Assembly (NCBI GenBank): GCA_029210265.1
Contig: JARGNP010000019.1
Coordinates: forward strand, 1 to 41,630
Direction of reading: 5' to 3'
From: Legionellaceae bacterium
GTDB lineage: Bacteria; Pseudomonadota; Gammaproteobacteria; Legionellales; Legionellaceae
Length of the DNA stretch: 41,630 nucleotides
Shown: positions 6,018-14,635 of the stretch, piece after piece
Position numbering within the stretch: the first letter of the stretch is position 1
Layout: each line of letters begins with the position of its first letter
The notes under the pieces: generated by a model
Seen by the model: the letters and a program-made list of their open reading frames with translations, nothing else
Told to the model about the DNA's origin: nothing
Database searches by the model: none
Program-made: the position numbers and the translations under genes

Positions 6018-8534
6018 GTTAGGCTGATTAGGTTGAGATTGAGGAAAAATTTCAGGCGCGTCTTCTAGAATAAAGCGGTATACATTTGCAAAAATCAAGA
6101 GTGTCTGAAGCATCATGAGCGCAGCCCCAACCGCGGGGCTCATCATTATTCCTGTCCCAAATAACACCCCCATAGGGGCCAAAACCGCAACGACGTTATA
6201 AAGCAAATTAAACGCTAGATTTTGATTAATGTGTTCAACCGTTCGCTCAGCCGTTTTAAACACATTGAGCACCGAGAGTAAGCTATCATCATGGATCACC
6301 GCAGATGCAGCCTCTTGAGCCTTCACATGGCCTCCTACGTGCGCGATAGCCAGACCAAAATCACTCGAGGCAACCGCGCTGGCATCATTTGCATAATCCC
6401 CAACCATGGCCACCGTATACCCTTGCTCTTGTAACTCTTGAACATAGCCTTGTTTTGATTTATCTCGGGTATGACCTGCTTTTGTTGTAACATCTAAAAT
6501 TTGTATTTTAAACTGAGTATCTTTTAGTTTCTCCTCTAAGTTTGTTAAATCCATATCTTCGGGTAAAAATACGGACTCGCTCATGTCTTTCACAAAATAT
6601 GCTTTAGGACTGTCACTTAAATAAACAACCCCTTCTTTTAAATTCTTCAGATCACCCTCTAATGAGGATATCAATTTAAATTCATACCCACTCTCTCTAT
6701 CTGGCGCACAATCATAAGAAACATGCTCCACATCAATATTAAGCGCTCTCGCGTAACGATACGCTGTATCTTTATCTGATCCTGTACATAGTCGTATATT
6801 TTTACCCGCGTCTTGCAACGATCGAGCCACAACACCGGCTTTGCTACGCAGTTTATCTTCTAAAACAACATGCCCCATAACAACGCCATTTGTAGCCAAG
6901 TAAATGACATTTTCACGCGAACCAACCTCAGGTGCCTCAACTGCAATACTCGCTTGCTTCATCATGCTTTGATTTCCAAGCACATATTCCACATCATCTA
7001 GTTTGACACAAATACCCGTTCGTTCACGTGATATCACCTTACGCTGACCTTCGACACGCTCCCCCGTATAGGCTTCTCGAATTGCGCCGGCCATTGCATG
7101 TGACTCACCTTCTTCGAGCCTAGCCATGAGGGCTAGTATTTCTTCATTCGTATAATCTTGAACTTTAGGCTCACCTTCCGTGAGTGTGCCGTTTAAATCA
7201 AACACGACACAATCAACAGCCGCAGCGGCTTCTAGATGCTCAGGAACTCGAAAAGATACATCGTCTTTCTTATCATCTTTTTTAAATTGATTAATACCTA
7301 CTTGAATCACAAGCGGAGTAATCAATCCAAACGTACACGGACAGGCGGCAACTAAAACCGACGAAACGCACTGCAAAGCAAGCACCCATGAAGAAAAATA
7401 CACACCAACAATCATACCCGAAAGTAAGGCAACAGCGACCACAGCAGGAATAAAAAATTGGAGCATATATGCTGTTGTATTAGGTTTTGGAGGCGGATTT
7501 TCTTGGGCTCGTTTGATCTTAGCCTTAAGGATCCGTGCATCTTCTTGAGCCAAAAAAGAATGGCGTGCCGGAGCACTTGCTTTAAATAAAAGCGAGTCCC
7601 CATCTGAGACAGACATGAGCTTTGTGCCTGCATCAAGTTTTTCATGACAAACCAAAGCCGTTAAACGCTCGGATCCTTGCTTATATTTATTCGACGTAAA
7701 ACCTGCTCCCGACACAAATTCACCGTCCACGGGTAAAATTTTACCGGGGAACACATGAAAAACATCATCTTTTTTAATCTCATTACGTGAAACAGTGCTA
7801 CCGTTCTCGCATCTCACGTCTGAAGGTAATGCCGTATCGTCTTGAAGTCGTGTTGTTGTAGACAAATTTGCTTTAAACGCTTCTTCAATCGCAAGGCCCG
7901 CATGTCGAAAACCAAAAATTAATAAACCTGCTTCAAACATCATTGGCAAACCAGGAACAAAAAGTGCCGCAACAGAAACCAGTAAAATCGTCCCTGTACT
8001 GATAGAAAAAAGTGTATCCATCGTCCAGTTGCCTTTCCATAAACCAAGGTATGCATGACGATAAAAGGACCAGCCTAACGCGACCGTTAGACCAAGGCTC
8101 GCTGACGCAAGCATAACGGTCAAAACCCAAGGCATACTGGTGATAAATAACGGTAATAATAATAAGAAAAAACCAGACACTAGTCCTAATGCGCCTTTAT
8201 ACTTATGGGGCCACGCTGTGACTTCAGGCGCATCTTCTTCAGCCTCAGATGCAAGTTCAGATTCAGATTCAGATTCAGGCTCATCTTCTTCAGGCTCAAA
8301 TTCAGATACATCATCAAGAAGCTTCGAAACAAAGCCTATTTCATCCAGCATATTAAATACGCGTGCATGAACATCACAATTCCTACGTAATTTATCGGTA
8401 TCGAGTATTACGGTGTGTCTAAGGTCAGAGATTAAAACATCACAATCACCCAATAACTCATCGTTTTTGAAAGCGTTCTTAACCCCTTCAACACAACAAG
8501 CACCCATGTCAGGTACAGAATAAGTATAAATCAA
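5856..8534 (-). CDS. Divergent P1B-type ATPase homologue with degenerate catalytic motifs
   Basis: This 892-aa protein has the layout of a heavy-metal P-type ATPase. An HMA-like N-terminus (1-75, MGACC in place of CxxC) is followed by an acidic Glu/Ser linker (76-104), membrane segments, an actuator domain, the intramembrane CPC (398-400), P and N domains, and a final membrane pair. The signatures are altered. The phosphorylation loop reads DLNGTLT (Asp446) instead of DKTGT. The actuator TGE is missing (FTSNKYKQG). The SEHP motif reads ESHAMAGAI, and the hinge reads VGDYANDA. About 85 extra residues lie between the P-domain halves (608-695). The start is TTG at 8534, with AGGA upstream. Residues after about 840 lie antisense to folB. 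Pump activity is doubtful; a regulatory or impaired transporter is possible. Confidence 0.75.
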   Translation of the reverse strand: MIYTYSVPDMGACCVEGVKNAFKNDELLGDCDVLISDLRHTVILDTDKLRRNCDVHARVFNMLDEIGFVSKLLDDVSEFEPEEDEPESESESELASEAEEDAPEVTAWPHKYKGALGLVSGFFLLLLPLFITSMPWVLTVMLASASLGLTVALGWSFYRHAYLGLWKGNWTMDTLFSISTGTILLVSVAALFVPGLPMMFEAGLLIFGFRHAGLAIEEAFKANLSTTTRLQDDTALPSDVRCENGSTVSRNEIKKDDVFHVFPGKILPVDGEFVSGAGFTSNKYKQGSERLTALVCHEKLDAGTKLMSVSDGDSLLFKASAPARHSFLAQEDARILKAKIKRAQENPPPKPNTTAYMLQFFIPAVVAVALLSGMIVGVYFSSWVLALQCVSSVLVAACPCTFGLITPLVIQVGINQFKKDDKKDDVSFRVPEHLEAAAAVDCVVFDLNGTLTEGEPKVQDYTNEEILALMARLEEGESHAMAGAIREAYTGERVEGQRKVISRERTGICVKLDDVEYVLGNQSMMKQASIAVEAPEVGSRENVIYLATNGVVMGHVVLEDKLRSKAGVVARSLQDAGKNIRLCTGSDKDTAYRYARALNIDVEHVSYDCAPDRESGYEFKLISSLEGDLKNLKEGVVYLSDSPKAYFVKDMSESVFLPEDMDLTNLEEKLKDTQFKIQILDVTTKAGHTRDKSKQGYVQELQEQGYTVAMVGDYANDASAVASSDFGLAIAHVGGHVKAQEAASAVIHDDSLLSVLNVFKTAERTVEHINQNLAFNLLYNVVAVLAPMGVLFGTGIMMSPAVGAALMMLQTLLIFANVYRFILEDAPEIFPQSQPNQPNLGARHGNTDVVSVSNGVRFAHTHGYGLNSKVALDGADDTQSNRLDELESARLD

Positions 8535-8581
8535 GATCAGTACATCCTACGTCATGCTTAGCTTATGGTTAAGCTAAAAAA

Positions 8582-9175
8582 TTACGACTCCATTCTTCGA
8601 ATAATGCCTGAAATACGCTCGCTCTGAGCGATGGCACCCTGGGCTTTTTCTGCTTGAATTTTTGAAGAAAAAGGCCCCATCACCACACGATGCCATGCAG
8701 CACCTTGTTGTGTGATGGTTTTAATGTTTGCCTCAAATCCTCGCATCACAAGTCCCGCGAGCATCTGCTCTGCATCTTCACGTCGCTGAAAAGACGCAAG
8801 CTGCAAAACATAAGGCTTTTGATGTTTATTTATTTCTACTGTTTTCGCTATAACAGGTGCAGCAACCAAAGGTTGCGTCTTCGCAGCCGGAGGCGGTGCT
8901 TGCTTAGATGGTTGAGATTTTTCTTGCGTCAATAACGTATAAAACTCAAATTTAGGCTTGGGCAACGCAGCGATATCTACATCTGAGTTTTTAACAACAG
9001 AGGATTGCCCAAAATGTGTTTTGAACCAGTTTGTAACAAGTACGGGGCTAAAAAACCAAGAGAAAATATAGCCCAACACAAAACCAAGGACTATTAATTT
9101 AGCCGCATAGGTTTTGGATTGAGTTAATACGCGTCGTGAAGAAACCGCTTTTTTTCTATTTGGATAATTTGCCAT
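8582..9175 (-). CDS. SPOR-domain membrane protein (FtsN/DedD-like)
   Basis: This is a 197-aa bitopic inner-membrane protein. It has a basic cytoplasmic N-terminus (NRKKAVSSRR), one membrane segment at about 27-46, a Pro/Ala-rich periplasmic linker with QAPPPAAKTQPLVAAPV, and a C-terminal SPOR domain (about 120-197: YVLQLASFQRREDAEQMLAGL, WHRVVMGPFSSKIQAEKA). SPOR domains bind denuded peptidoglycan at the division septum. The ATG overlaps the argS stop as TGATG, so translation is probably coupled. A GTG one codon earlier is possible. The argS-SPOR order is common in gammaproteobacteria. Whether this is the functional FtsN cannot be decided from sequence. Confidence 0.85.
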   Translation of the reverse strand: MANYPNRKKAVSSRRVLTQSKTYAAKLIVLGFVLGYIFSWFFSPVLVTNWFKTHFGQSSVVKNSDVDIAALPKPKFEFYTLLTQEKSQPSKQAPPPAAKTQPLVAAPVIAKTVEINKHQKPYVLQLASFQRREDAEQMLAGLVMRGFEANIKTITQQGAAWHRVVMGPFSSKIQAEKAQGAIAQSERISGIIRRMES

Positions 9176-10938
9176 CACATGCTCTCAGGGTAAGAAACAC
9201 CAAGCAAGGCTAGCCCATTACGTAATACCTGGCGCACGGCAGACAGCAAGCTCAAACGCGCACATCGCAGGGCTTTGTCCTCACACAATAAAGGCACGGC
9301 ATTGTAATAAGCATGCAGTGCATTCGCCAACTCTCTTAAATAATAGGCTATTTGGTGCGGTTCGCAAGCTTGAGCGGCAGTATTAATCGCATCGGGGTAA
9401 CGCCCGACTTGCGTAATCAAGGCTGATTCATGTTTTTCGGTTAATAAATTTAGGTTTTCCAGACCTGTTTTTTTATCCCACGCCATATCGCGCGCGTCTA
9501 ACTGACGAAATACGCTGCTAATACGTGCATGTGCGTATTGAATATAATAAACCGGATTATCACGCGATTCGGACTTAGCTAAATCTAAATCAAAATCCAT
9601 GTGTTGTTCAGGTTTACGCATCACATAGAAAAATCGTGCTGCGTCTGTCCCGACTTCGCTGCGCAATTCACGCAAGGTGACAAACGATCCGCTTCGCGTC
9701 GACATTTGTACACGTTCGCCTTGACGGTACAAAATAGCAAATTGAACCAAGCACACGCGCAACGCTTCATCATCATGCCCCAGTGCTTTAACCGCAGCTT
9801 TTAATCGTGGTATATACCCATGATGATCGGCGCCAAAAAGGTCAATTACGCGATCAAACCCACGTCTATATTTATCCCAGTGATACGCAACATCTGATGC
9901 AAAATACGTCGGCTGACCGTTGGCACGAACAAGCACCCGATCTTTTTCGTCACCAAACTCAGTGGATTTAAACCAAACAGCACCTTCATGTATGAACGTA
10001 TAACCTGCGTTTTTTAATGCATCCACGCCTTCATCTATTGCCCCTGAATCCAACAAACTTCGCTCAGAGAACCATTGGTCATAATTGACACCAAACTCAC
10101 CCAAATCTTGCTTAATATCATCGAGTACAGAGTTAAGTGCTGTCTGATGAAAAACTAAGAAGCCGGCATCACCTAAGTGCTGTTTTGCATACTGAATCAG
10201 TGCGTCGATATACTTTTCTTTATCACCACCGTCCGGCTCATCCAGGGGTAAATTAGAGCTTATATCAGACCAAGCCGCGCGATAAGCATCGTTGTGCCCA
10301 GCATATAATGCCGCAGCAATATCGCTCACATAATCGCCTTTATATGCGTTTGCAGGAAAAATAATTGATTCGCCGGCACAGGCTAAATAACGGAGCCATA
10401 CGCTCACAGCGAGAATATCCATTTGACGACCCGCGTCGTTGACATAATACTCACGCGTAACAGCAAAGCCTGCAGTTTCTAATAAATTAGCAAGACTCGC
10501 TCCAAACGCAGCACTTCGACCATGCCCGACATGCAAAGGCCCGGTCGGGTTTGCAGATACATATTCGAGCAAAACACGCTCAGCATGATTCTTTGTGTTT
10601 GAACCATATAATTCTGCTTGTTCAAATACGCGCTTTAAAATCAGCGATGCGCGATTCGCCTCTTCCATAAAGAAATTAATAAAGCCTGGTCCTGCGACTT
10701 CCACGCGCTTTAATAATTCGTGTTCGGGCAAGGCTTCAATAAGTTTTGCAGCTAAAACCTGGGGGGCTTGTTTGGATGGCTTGGCTAGCATCAAAGCAAT
10801 ATTTGTAGCAAAATCGCCGTGTTTCGTATCTTTTGTAGGTTCTACTTTAACAAAAACCTGAAGATCGGCGGGGATAACAGCATTGATTTTTAGCTGTTCA
10901 AGGGCTTGATTAATTAACTGCTCAACAATAGATTTCAT
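9175..10938 (-). CDS. argS: Arginyl-tRNA synthetase
   Basis: This class I synthetase charges tRNA-Arg in the cytoplasm. The 587-aa protein has the ArgRS N-terminal Add-1 domain, [16 protein letters not shown] with the HIGH-type motif HVGH (136-139), and the text [20 protein letters not shown]. The KMSKS-equivalent position reads QMSTRSG, as is usual for bacterial ArgRS. The C-terminal anticodon-binding DALR domain (from about 460) is complete and ends GVSYPESM. The ATG at 10938 begins the recognisable domain. It shares its stop with the start of the SPOR gene and is divergent from the rhodanese gene. Confidence 0.97.
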   Translation of the reverse strand: MKSIVEQLINQALEQLKINAVIPADLQVFVKVEPTKDTKHGDFATNIALMLAKPSKQAPQVLAAKLIEALPEHELLKRVEVAGPGFINFFMEEANRASLILKRVFEQAELYGSNTKNHAERVLLEYVSANPTGPLHVGHGRSAAFGASLANLLETAGFAVTREYYVNDAGRQMDILAVSVWLRYLACAGESIIFPANAYKGDYVSDIAAALYAGHNDAYRAAWSDISSNLPLDEPDGGDKEKYIDALIQYAKQHLGDAGFLVFHQTALNSVLDDIKQDLGEFGVNYDQWFSERSLLDSGAIDEGVDALKNAGYTFIHEGAVWFKSTEFGDEKDRVLVRANGQPTYFASDVAYHWDKYRRGFDRVIDLFGADHHGYIPRLKAAVKALGHDDEALRVCLVQFAILYRQGERVQMSTRSGSFVTLRELRSEVGTDAARFFYVMRKPEQHMDFDLDLAKSESRDNPVYYIQYAHARISSVFRQLDARDMAWDKKTGLENLNLLTEKHESALITQVGRYPDAINTAAQACEPHQIAYYLRELANALHAYYNAVPLLCEDKALRCARLSLLSAVRQVLRNGLALLGVSYPESM

Positions 10939-11022
10939 GGTTATACGTACGTCGTGATCTCAAAACTGCTATTATGCGCTCTTTCGCACCGACTGAAAAG
11001 CAATTCTGACTTGCCTTATGCT

Positions 11023-11028
11023 TATAAT
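11023..11028 (+). promoter_or_regulatory. Putative -10 element for the rhodanese-secB-gpsA operon
   Basis: A perfect TATAAT lies in the 141-base divergent region between argS and the rhodanese gene, about 52 bases before the ATG at 11080. No good -35 hexamer is seen at the right distance. The call rests on the hexamer and position only. Confidence 0.35.
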
Positions 11029-11079
11029 CGCTGGATAATCCGACCCATAGATTTAATTTTTAGGTAATTTAGGTAACTT

Positions 11080-11502
11080 ATGGCAAACCAACTTCAAGAA
11101 TTTGTGCTGCATCACTGGGAATTATGGCTCGCACTCATGGCTGTATTAAGCCTGCTTCTCATCAACGAACATGTTACGAAGAAAAATGGCCCTCAAGCAC
11201 TTTCAACTGCTGAAGCCATTGATGCCATCAATCATCAAGACGCTATCGTGATTGATACACGTGAAGCCACCGCGTTTCAAACAGGTCATGTGGTTGGATC
11301 AAAAAATCTTCCCGGTGAACCGTTAGGAAAGCTCGAGAAATACAAAGAGAAACCACTGATTCTTGTTTGTTCTCGTGGTTTGCAATCTTCAGCCCTTGCC
11401 GTTAAATTACGTAAACAAGGATTCACGAACGTCATGCTTTTAGCCGGTGGTATCACCGCCTGGAAAACTGCAAATTTGCCATTGGCAAAAGGTAAGAAAT
11501 AA
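11080..11502 (+). CDS. Membrane-anchored rhodanese-like protein (YibN type)
   Basis: The 140-aa product has an N-terminal membrane segment (about 13-29, LWLALMAVLSLLLINE) and one rhodanese domain (about 42-135). The active-site loop is VCSRGLQSS with Cys97 as the sulfur-carrying residue, preceded by the structural motifs VIDTREATAFQTGHVVGSKNLP. The domain ends AGGITAWKTANLPL. Single-domain rhodaneses move persulfide sulfur, but the physiological acceptor of this type is not settled. Its position before secB and gpsA matches yibN in E. coli, supporting orthology. It is probably co-transcribed with secB, with a 53-base gap. Confidence 0.9.
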   Translation: MANQLQEFVLHHWELWLALMAVLSLLLINEHVTKKNGPQALSTAEAIDAINHQDAIVIDTREATAFQTGHVVGSKNLPGEPLGKLEKYKEKPLILVCSRGLQSSALAVKLRKQGFTNVMLLAGGITAWKTANLPLAKGKK

Positions 11503-11555
11503 ACACATACAAAATTTTTTATATTTTTGATTAATCAATAGGAAAAATAGATATC

Positions 11556-12047
11556 ATGGACAATGCAAACAACACAGAAAATGCAGCACAAGGCAGTCCC
11601 GACACACAATTTGTGATTCAACGGGTTTATGTAAAAAATCTTTCGTTTGAAACAACCAATACGCCGGCTATTTTTCAAGAAGAATGGACGCCGGAATTAA
11701 ATCTTGATTTGAATACAGCGCACACAGCACTCGACGACCAAGGCGCTTATGAAGTTGCTTTAACCGTAACAGCGACTGTAAAAAACAAAGATAAAACGGC
11801 GTTTCTTATCGAAGTTCAGCAAGCCGGTATCTTTACGATCACAGGTGCAGAAGCCCCTCAGTTAGATCATCTTTTAGGAAGTTTTTGCCCGAGCATTCTT
11901 TTCCCTTATGCACGTGAAGCAATTACAGCCGAAGTAGTGCGTGGAAGCTTCCCACAATTGGTGTTGGCTCCAATTAATTTTGACGCCATCTACATGCAAC
12001 AACAGCAGGAAGCAAATCAACCTGCCAATGAAGAGACAACACACTAA
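11556..12047 (+). CDS. secB: Protein-export chaperone SecB
   Basis: SecB is a cytoplasmic tetramer that keeps preproteins unfolded and delivers them to SecA. The 163-aa protein has the family's blocks [22 protein letters not shown] (19-40), [29 protein letters not shown] and the terminal half with [17 protein letters not shown] and [20 protein letters not shown]. It is slightly longer than the E. coli protein (155 aa), through tails at both ends. The ATG at 11556 follows AGGAAAA. gpsA begins three bases after its stop codon, so the two are co-transcribed. Confidence 0.97.
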   Translation: MDNANNTENAAQGSPDTQFVIQRVYVKNLSFETTNTPAIFQEEWTPELNLDLNTAHTALDDQGAYEVALTVTATVKNKDKTAFLIEVQQAGIFTITGAEAPQLDHLLGSFCPSILFPYAREAITAEVVRGSFPQLVLAPINFDAIYMQQQQEANQPANEETTH

Positions 12048-12050
12048 ATT

Positions 12051-13058
12051 ATGACAAATACAACGCTGGCTATTTTGGGTGCGGGCTCTTGGGGTACCGC
12101 TGTTGCCATTCACTTAGCACAAAGTGGTCAGCGTGTGTTGTTATGGGGACGTAGCCCAGACCATGTTAAAAGTATGGTTGATTTACGCGAAAATCAACGT
12201 TACTTACCAGGAATACAATTCCCAGAGACACTTATTCCTGAACCCAGTCTTGATGTATGCATTCAACAAGCAGATGATATTATTATCGCGGTGCCATCAC
12301 ATGCTTTTGCTGATTTACTTACTCAATTGCCAGACAAACTTTCAGGCCTCGCCTGGCTCACCAAAGGCATTGATCCCAAAGAATATGCCTGCCTAAGTCA
12401 GCTCATCTCCGAGCGCTGGCAAGATACGTTTCCGATGGCTGCCATCTCAGGCCCGTCGTTTGCCAAAGAAGTCGCCAGCGGCCTACCTACGGCCTTGGTG
12501 ATTGCTGGCAATGAATCCGAGTACATGCACAAGCTTCGTGATGCACTACACCATAGTAATTTACGTGTTTATTTAAGCCATGATTTGATTGGTGTGCAAT
12601 GTGCCGGCGCGGTTAAAAATGTGTTAGCGATTGCTTGCGGTATCAGTGACGGTCTCAAATATGGCGCCAACGCAAAAGCGGCGCTCATCACACGCGGACT
12701 CGCTGAAATGGGTCGTTTAGGTATGGCACTCGGCGCCTCCCCCGACACCTTTATGGGACTTGCTGGCTTAGGTGATTTAGTGCTTACCTGCACAGATAAT
12801 CAATCCAGAAATCGTCGCTTTGGGCTGCTACTCGGTCAAGGACAAGAAATTCTAGATGCAGAGCAATCGATAGGCCAAGTCGTTGAAGGAAAATATAATG
12901 CAGCGCAAGTATGCGCGCTTGCAAAAACATATAAGTTAGATCTGCCTATTTGCCAAGCCGTTGATGGCTTACTTCAAGGAAATATAAGCGCCGAACAAGC
13001 AGCTCAATCGCTTTTGGCACGGCCTCCTCGAGACGAGGAAGCCTGGTGGTCTCCGTAA
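12051..13058 (+). CDS. gpsA: Glycerol-3-phosphate dehydrogenase [NAD(P)+]
   Basis: GpsA reduces dihydroxyacetone phosphate to sn-glycerol 3-phosphate, the backbone for phospholipid synthesis. The 335-aa product opens with the Rossmann motif LAILGAGSWGTAVA (GxGxxG, about 7-20). It then has SGPSFAKEVASGLPTALV and the catalytic-lysine block GAVKNVLAIACGISDGLKYGANAKAALITRGLAEM, with GLAGLGDLVLTC further on. Length is normal. It is the last gene of the rhodanese-secB-gpsA operon and converges on the gene at 13073. No clear terminator hairpin is visible in the 14-base gap between the two stop codons. Confidence 0.97.
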   Translation: MTNTTLAILGAGSWGTAVAIHLAQSGQRVLLWGRSPDHVKSMVDLRENQRYLPGIQFPETLIPEPSLDVCIQQADDIIIAVPSHAFADLLTQLPDKLSGLAWLTKGIDPKEYACLSQLISERWQDTFPMAAISGPSFAKEVASGLPTALVIAGNESEYMHKLRDALHHSNLRVYLSHDLIGVQCAGAVKNVLAIACGISDGLKYGANAKAALITRGLAEMGRLGMALGASPDTFMGLAGLGDLVLTCTDNQSRNRRFGLLLGQGQEILDAEQSIGQVVEGKYNAAQVCALAKTYKLDLPICQAVDGLLQGNISAEQAAQSLLARPPRDEEAWWSP

Positions 13059-13072
13059 ACACATACCTGTAA

Positions 13073-13798
13073 CTAACTGCGACGAAGACTAAGTTCTGAT
13101 CCTAATTCTTCGTCGGGATAATCCCACGCTTCATAACACATAGGAACGTGATGGTTATATGAATGAAATACTCCCTGATAAGAACGAGCACGTAAGACCA
13201 AACATTCCTGACGCTCTAAATCATCATTATCCCCGATAATAAATTGATGTAAAACAAGTGCTTTTGTTTCAACTTTATTTAGGTACCGCAAATCATCCAT
13301 GGCTTCAAATTTATTTTGCTCAAGACGATCAAAAGGAACGCTGCTAATCTTATAGCAGGAAGACTCACCCCAAGGGTCACATATCACTGCATCTTTATTC
13401 CATTGAGATGGGTCATGAACTGGCGTGTCTTCGTGCCGTCCTACGACAACAAAAAAATGATCTGAGAATGGATTGTTAAATAATTCAATATTGACCTGAG
13501 ATAACGAAGGATGAGTGTTTAAAAAATTAAAAGCCACACAGCTTTTCTCACAGCAATTCCCAACGCTGTGAGTTTTTGCAAGCTCGGCAATTTCAGTAAT
13601 CCATTCCGAAGAATACTCATCTGCTTCAATAGGTATTAAACGCATTTGATTTAATCGCTGTTCACATTGACGCTGTAATTCACCGTCCATGTTGCATTCT
13701 TGATTACTGGAAAACCGCACGACTTCCTGCGTGTGCCTCAAGGCAATCTGTGCAATATCAAAGCTTTCTTGTGTATTACTTTCAAAAAACATAGGCAT
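13073..13798 (-). CDS. Hypothetical protein with a predicted Cys-His-Asp catalytic triad (transglutaminase/papain-like)
   Basis: The 241-aa protein is not one I can name. Counted from the ATG at 13798, GNCCEKSCVAFNFL (80-93) supplies Cys82 or Cys83 at the start of a helix. DHFFVVVGR (113-121) supplies His114 on a strand, and VICDPWG (138-144) supplies Asp141. This spacing and context are typical of transglutaminase-like and papain-like folds, which often occur in secreted effectors. There is no clear signal peptide. The N-terminus is uncertain because no good ribosome-binding site exists; a TTG at 13813 would add five residues. It is a solitary gene between gpsA and zipA. The enzyme class is inferred from motif spacing only. 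Confidence 0.6.
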   Translation of the reverse strand: MPMFFESNTQESFDIAQIALRHTQEVVRFSSNQECNMDGELQRQCEQRLNQMRLIPIEADEYSSEWITEIAELAKTHSVGNCCEKSCVAFNFLNTHPSLSQVNIELFNNPFSDHFFVVVGRHEDTPVHDPSQWNKDAVICDPWGESSCYKISSVPFDRLEQNKFEAMDDLRYLNKVETKALVLHQFIIGDNDDLERQECLVLRARSYQGVFHSYNHHVPMCYEAWDYPDEELGSELSLRRS

Positions 13799-13889
13799 AA
13801 ACAATACAACCAAAGAAAAAACAAGACCTTATTTTACCACAATGATCCTGTTTAATACACACAAGTGTTAAAGCTTAAGTTTTTAGAAA

Positions 13890-14588
13890 CTAAACCAACG
13901 GCAACGCTTCATCTTCTGTCACATGTAATATACCATGATAGCGTGCAAGACTTGCCTCAGACCATGGGTTGCGCTCATCATCCAGCAAATGCGTATCTAA
14001 GCCTTCACTGAGTTGTTTGGCAGTGTCCATCATAATTGAAAAGCGTTCTAAATCGATATTGGCGTTATCCGATGTCTCCATAAACATACACAAACCATGA
14101 ACACTAAAAGCACCCATGTTTTGTAAATCAAACGTACCGTCCGCAGTTGCCGTTGCAAGGCTACAAATAACAGGTCCTTGTCCATTAGCAAACTGATGTC
14201 GATGGAATAATTGTCCCTCCCCAAAACGCAAACCGGTAGCAAGAATAGTTTGAAGAAGTTCATACCCCATGAGCTTGCGTTGTTCTTTCGCTAAAAGAAA
14301 AACAACCAATAACGTAGGTGATTTAGATTTTTCTTGTATATTTTCTATAGGTTGAATTTCAGCAGTTATTTCTGAAACAAATTCTGGTTGAGCCACGGGT
14401 TCAGACTCAATTTTTCGAACAGCAATGATGTCATCAGAAAACTCAGGGGTAGCACCTGGGGTCAATGCTGGCTCAAAACGGCGAGGCCTGGGTGCCGAGG
14501 CTCTACGCTTCATTTGAATCATGCGAACAATGGCGAATACAACGCCTGCTAATAAAAAGACGTTGAGCATGACACTCCAGTTTGTCAT
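13890..14588 (-). CDS. zipA: Cell division protein ZipA
   Basis: ZipA anchors FtsZ filaments to the inner membrane at the division site. The 232-aa protein has the required layout. A short N-terminal membrane segment (about 6-23, MLNVFLLAGVVFAIVRM) is followed by basic residues KRRASAPRPRR, a variable linker, and the C-terminal FtsZ-binding domain (about 95-225). That domain carries MGYELLQTILATGLRFGEGQLFHRHQ and ICSLATATADGTFDLQNMGAFSVHGLCMFME. It is shorter than the E. coli protein (328 aa) because the Pro/Gln-rich linker is reduced. AAGGAAA precedes the ATG at 14588, which I prefer to one nine codons upstream. The neighbouring ligA often seen in other gammaproteobacteria is absent. Confidence 0.9.
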   Translation of the reverse strand: MTNWSVMLNVFLLAGVVFAIVRMIQMKRRASAPRPRRFEPALTPGATPEFSDDIIAVRKIESEPVAQPEFVSEITAEIQPIENIQEKSKSPTLLVVFLLAKEQRKLMGYELLQTILATGLRFGEGQLFHRHQFANGQGPVICSLATATADGTFDLQNMGAFSVHGLCMFMETSDNANIDLERFSIMMDTAKQLSEGLDTHLLDDERNPWSEASLARYHGILHVTEDEALPLV

Positions 14589-14635
14589 AAATAAATTTCC
14601 TTGTTCAATATTCAATATTCATTCAATAAAATTAA

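Noticed and set aside
8257-8282. Hexamer repeat ATTCAG as a possible regulatory or CRISPR-like array
   Set aside because: It encodes the Glu-Ser linker of the ATPase in frame, has no spacers and is too short for an array.
8558-8577. Hairpin TTAGCTTA/TAAGCTAA between the SPOR gene and the ATPase gene
   Set aside because: The stem is AT-rich and the T run precedes it on the transcribed minus strand, so it does not fit an intrinsic terminator for argS-SPOR.
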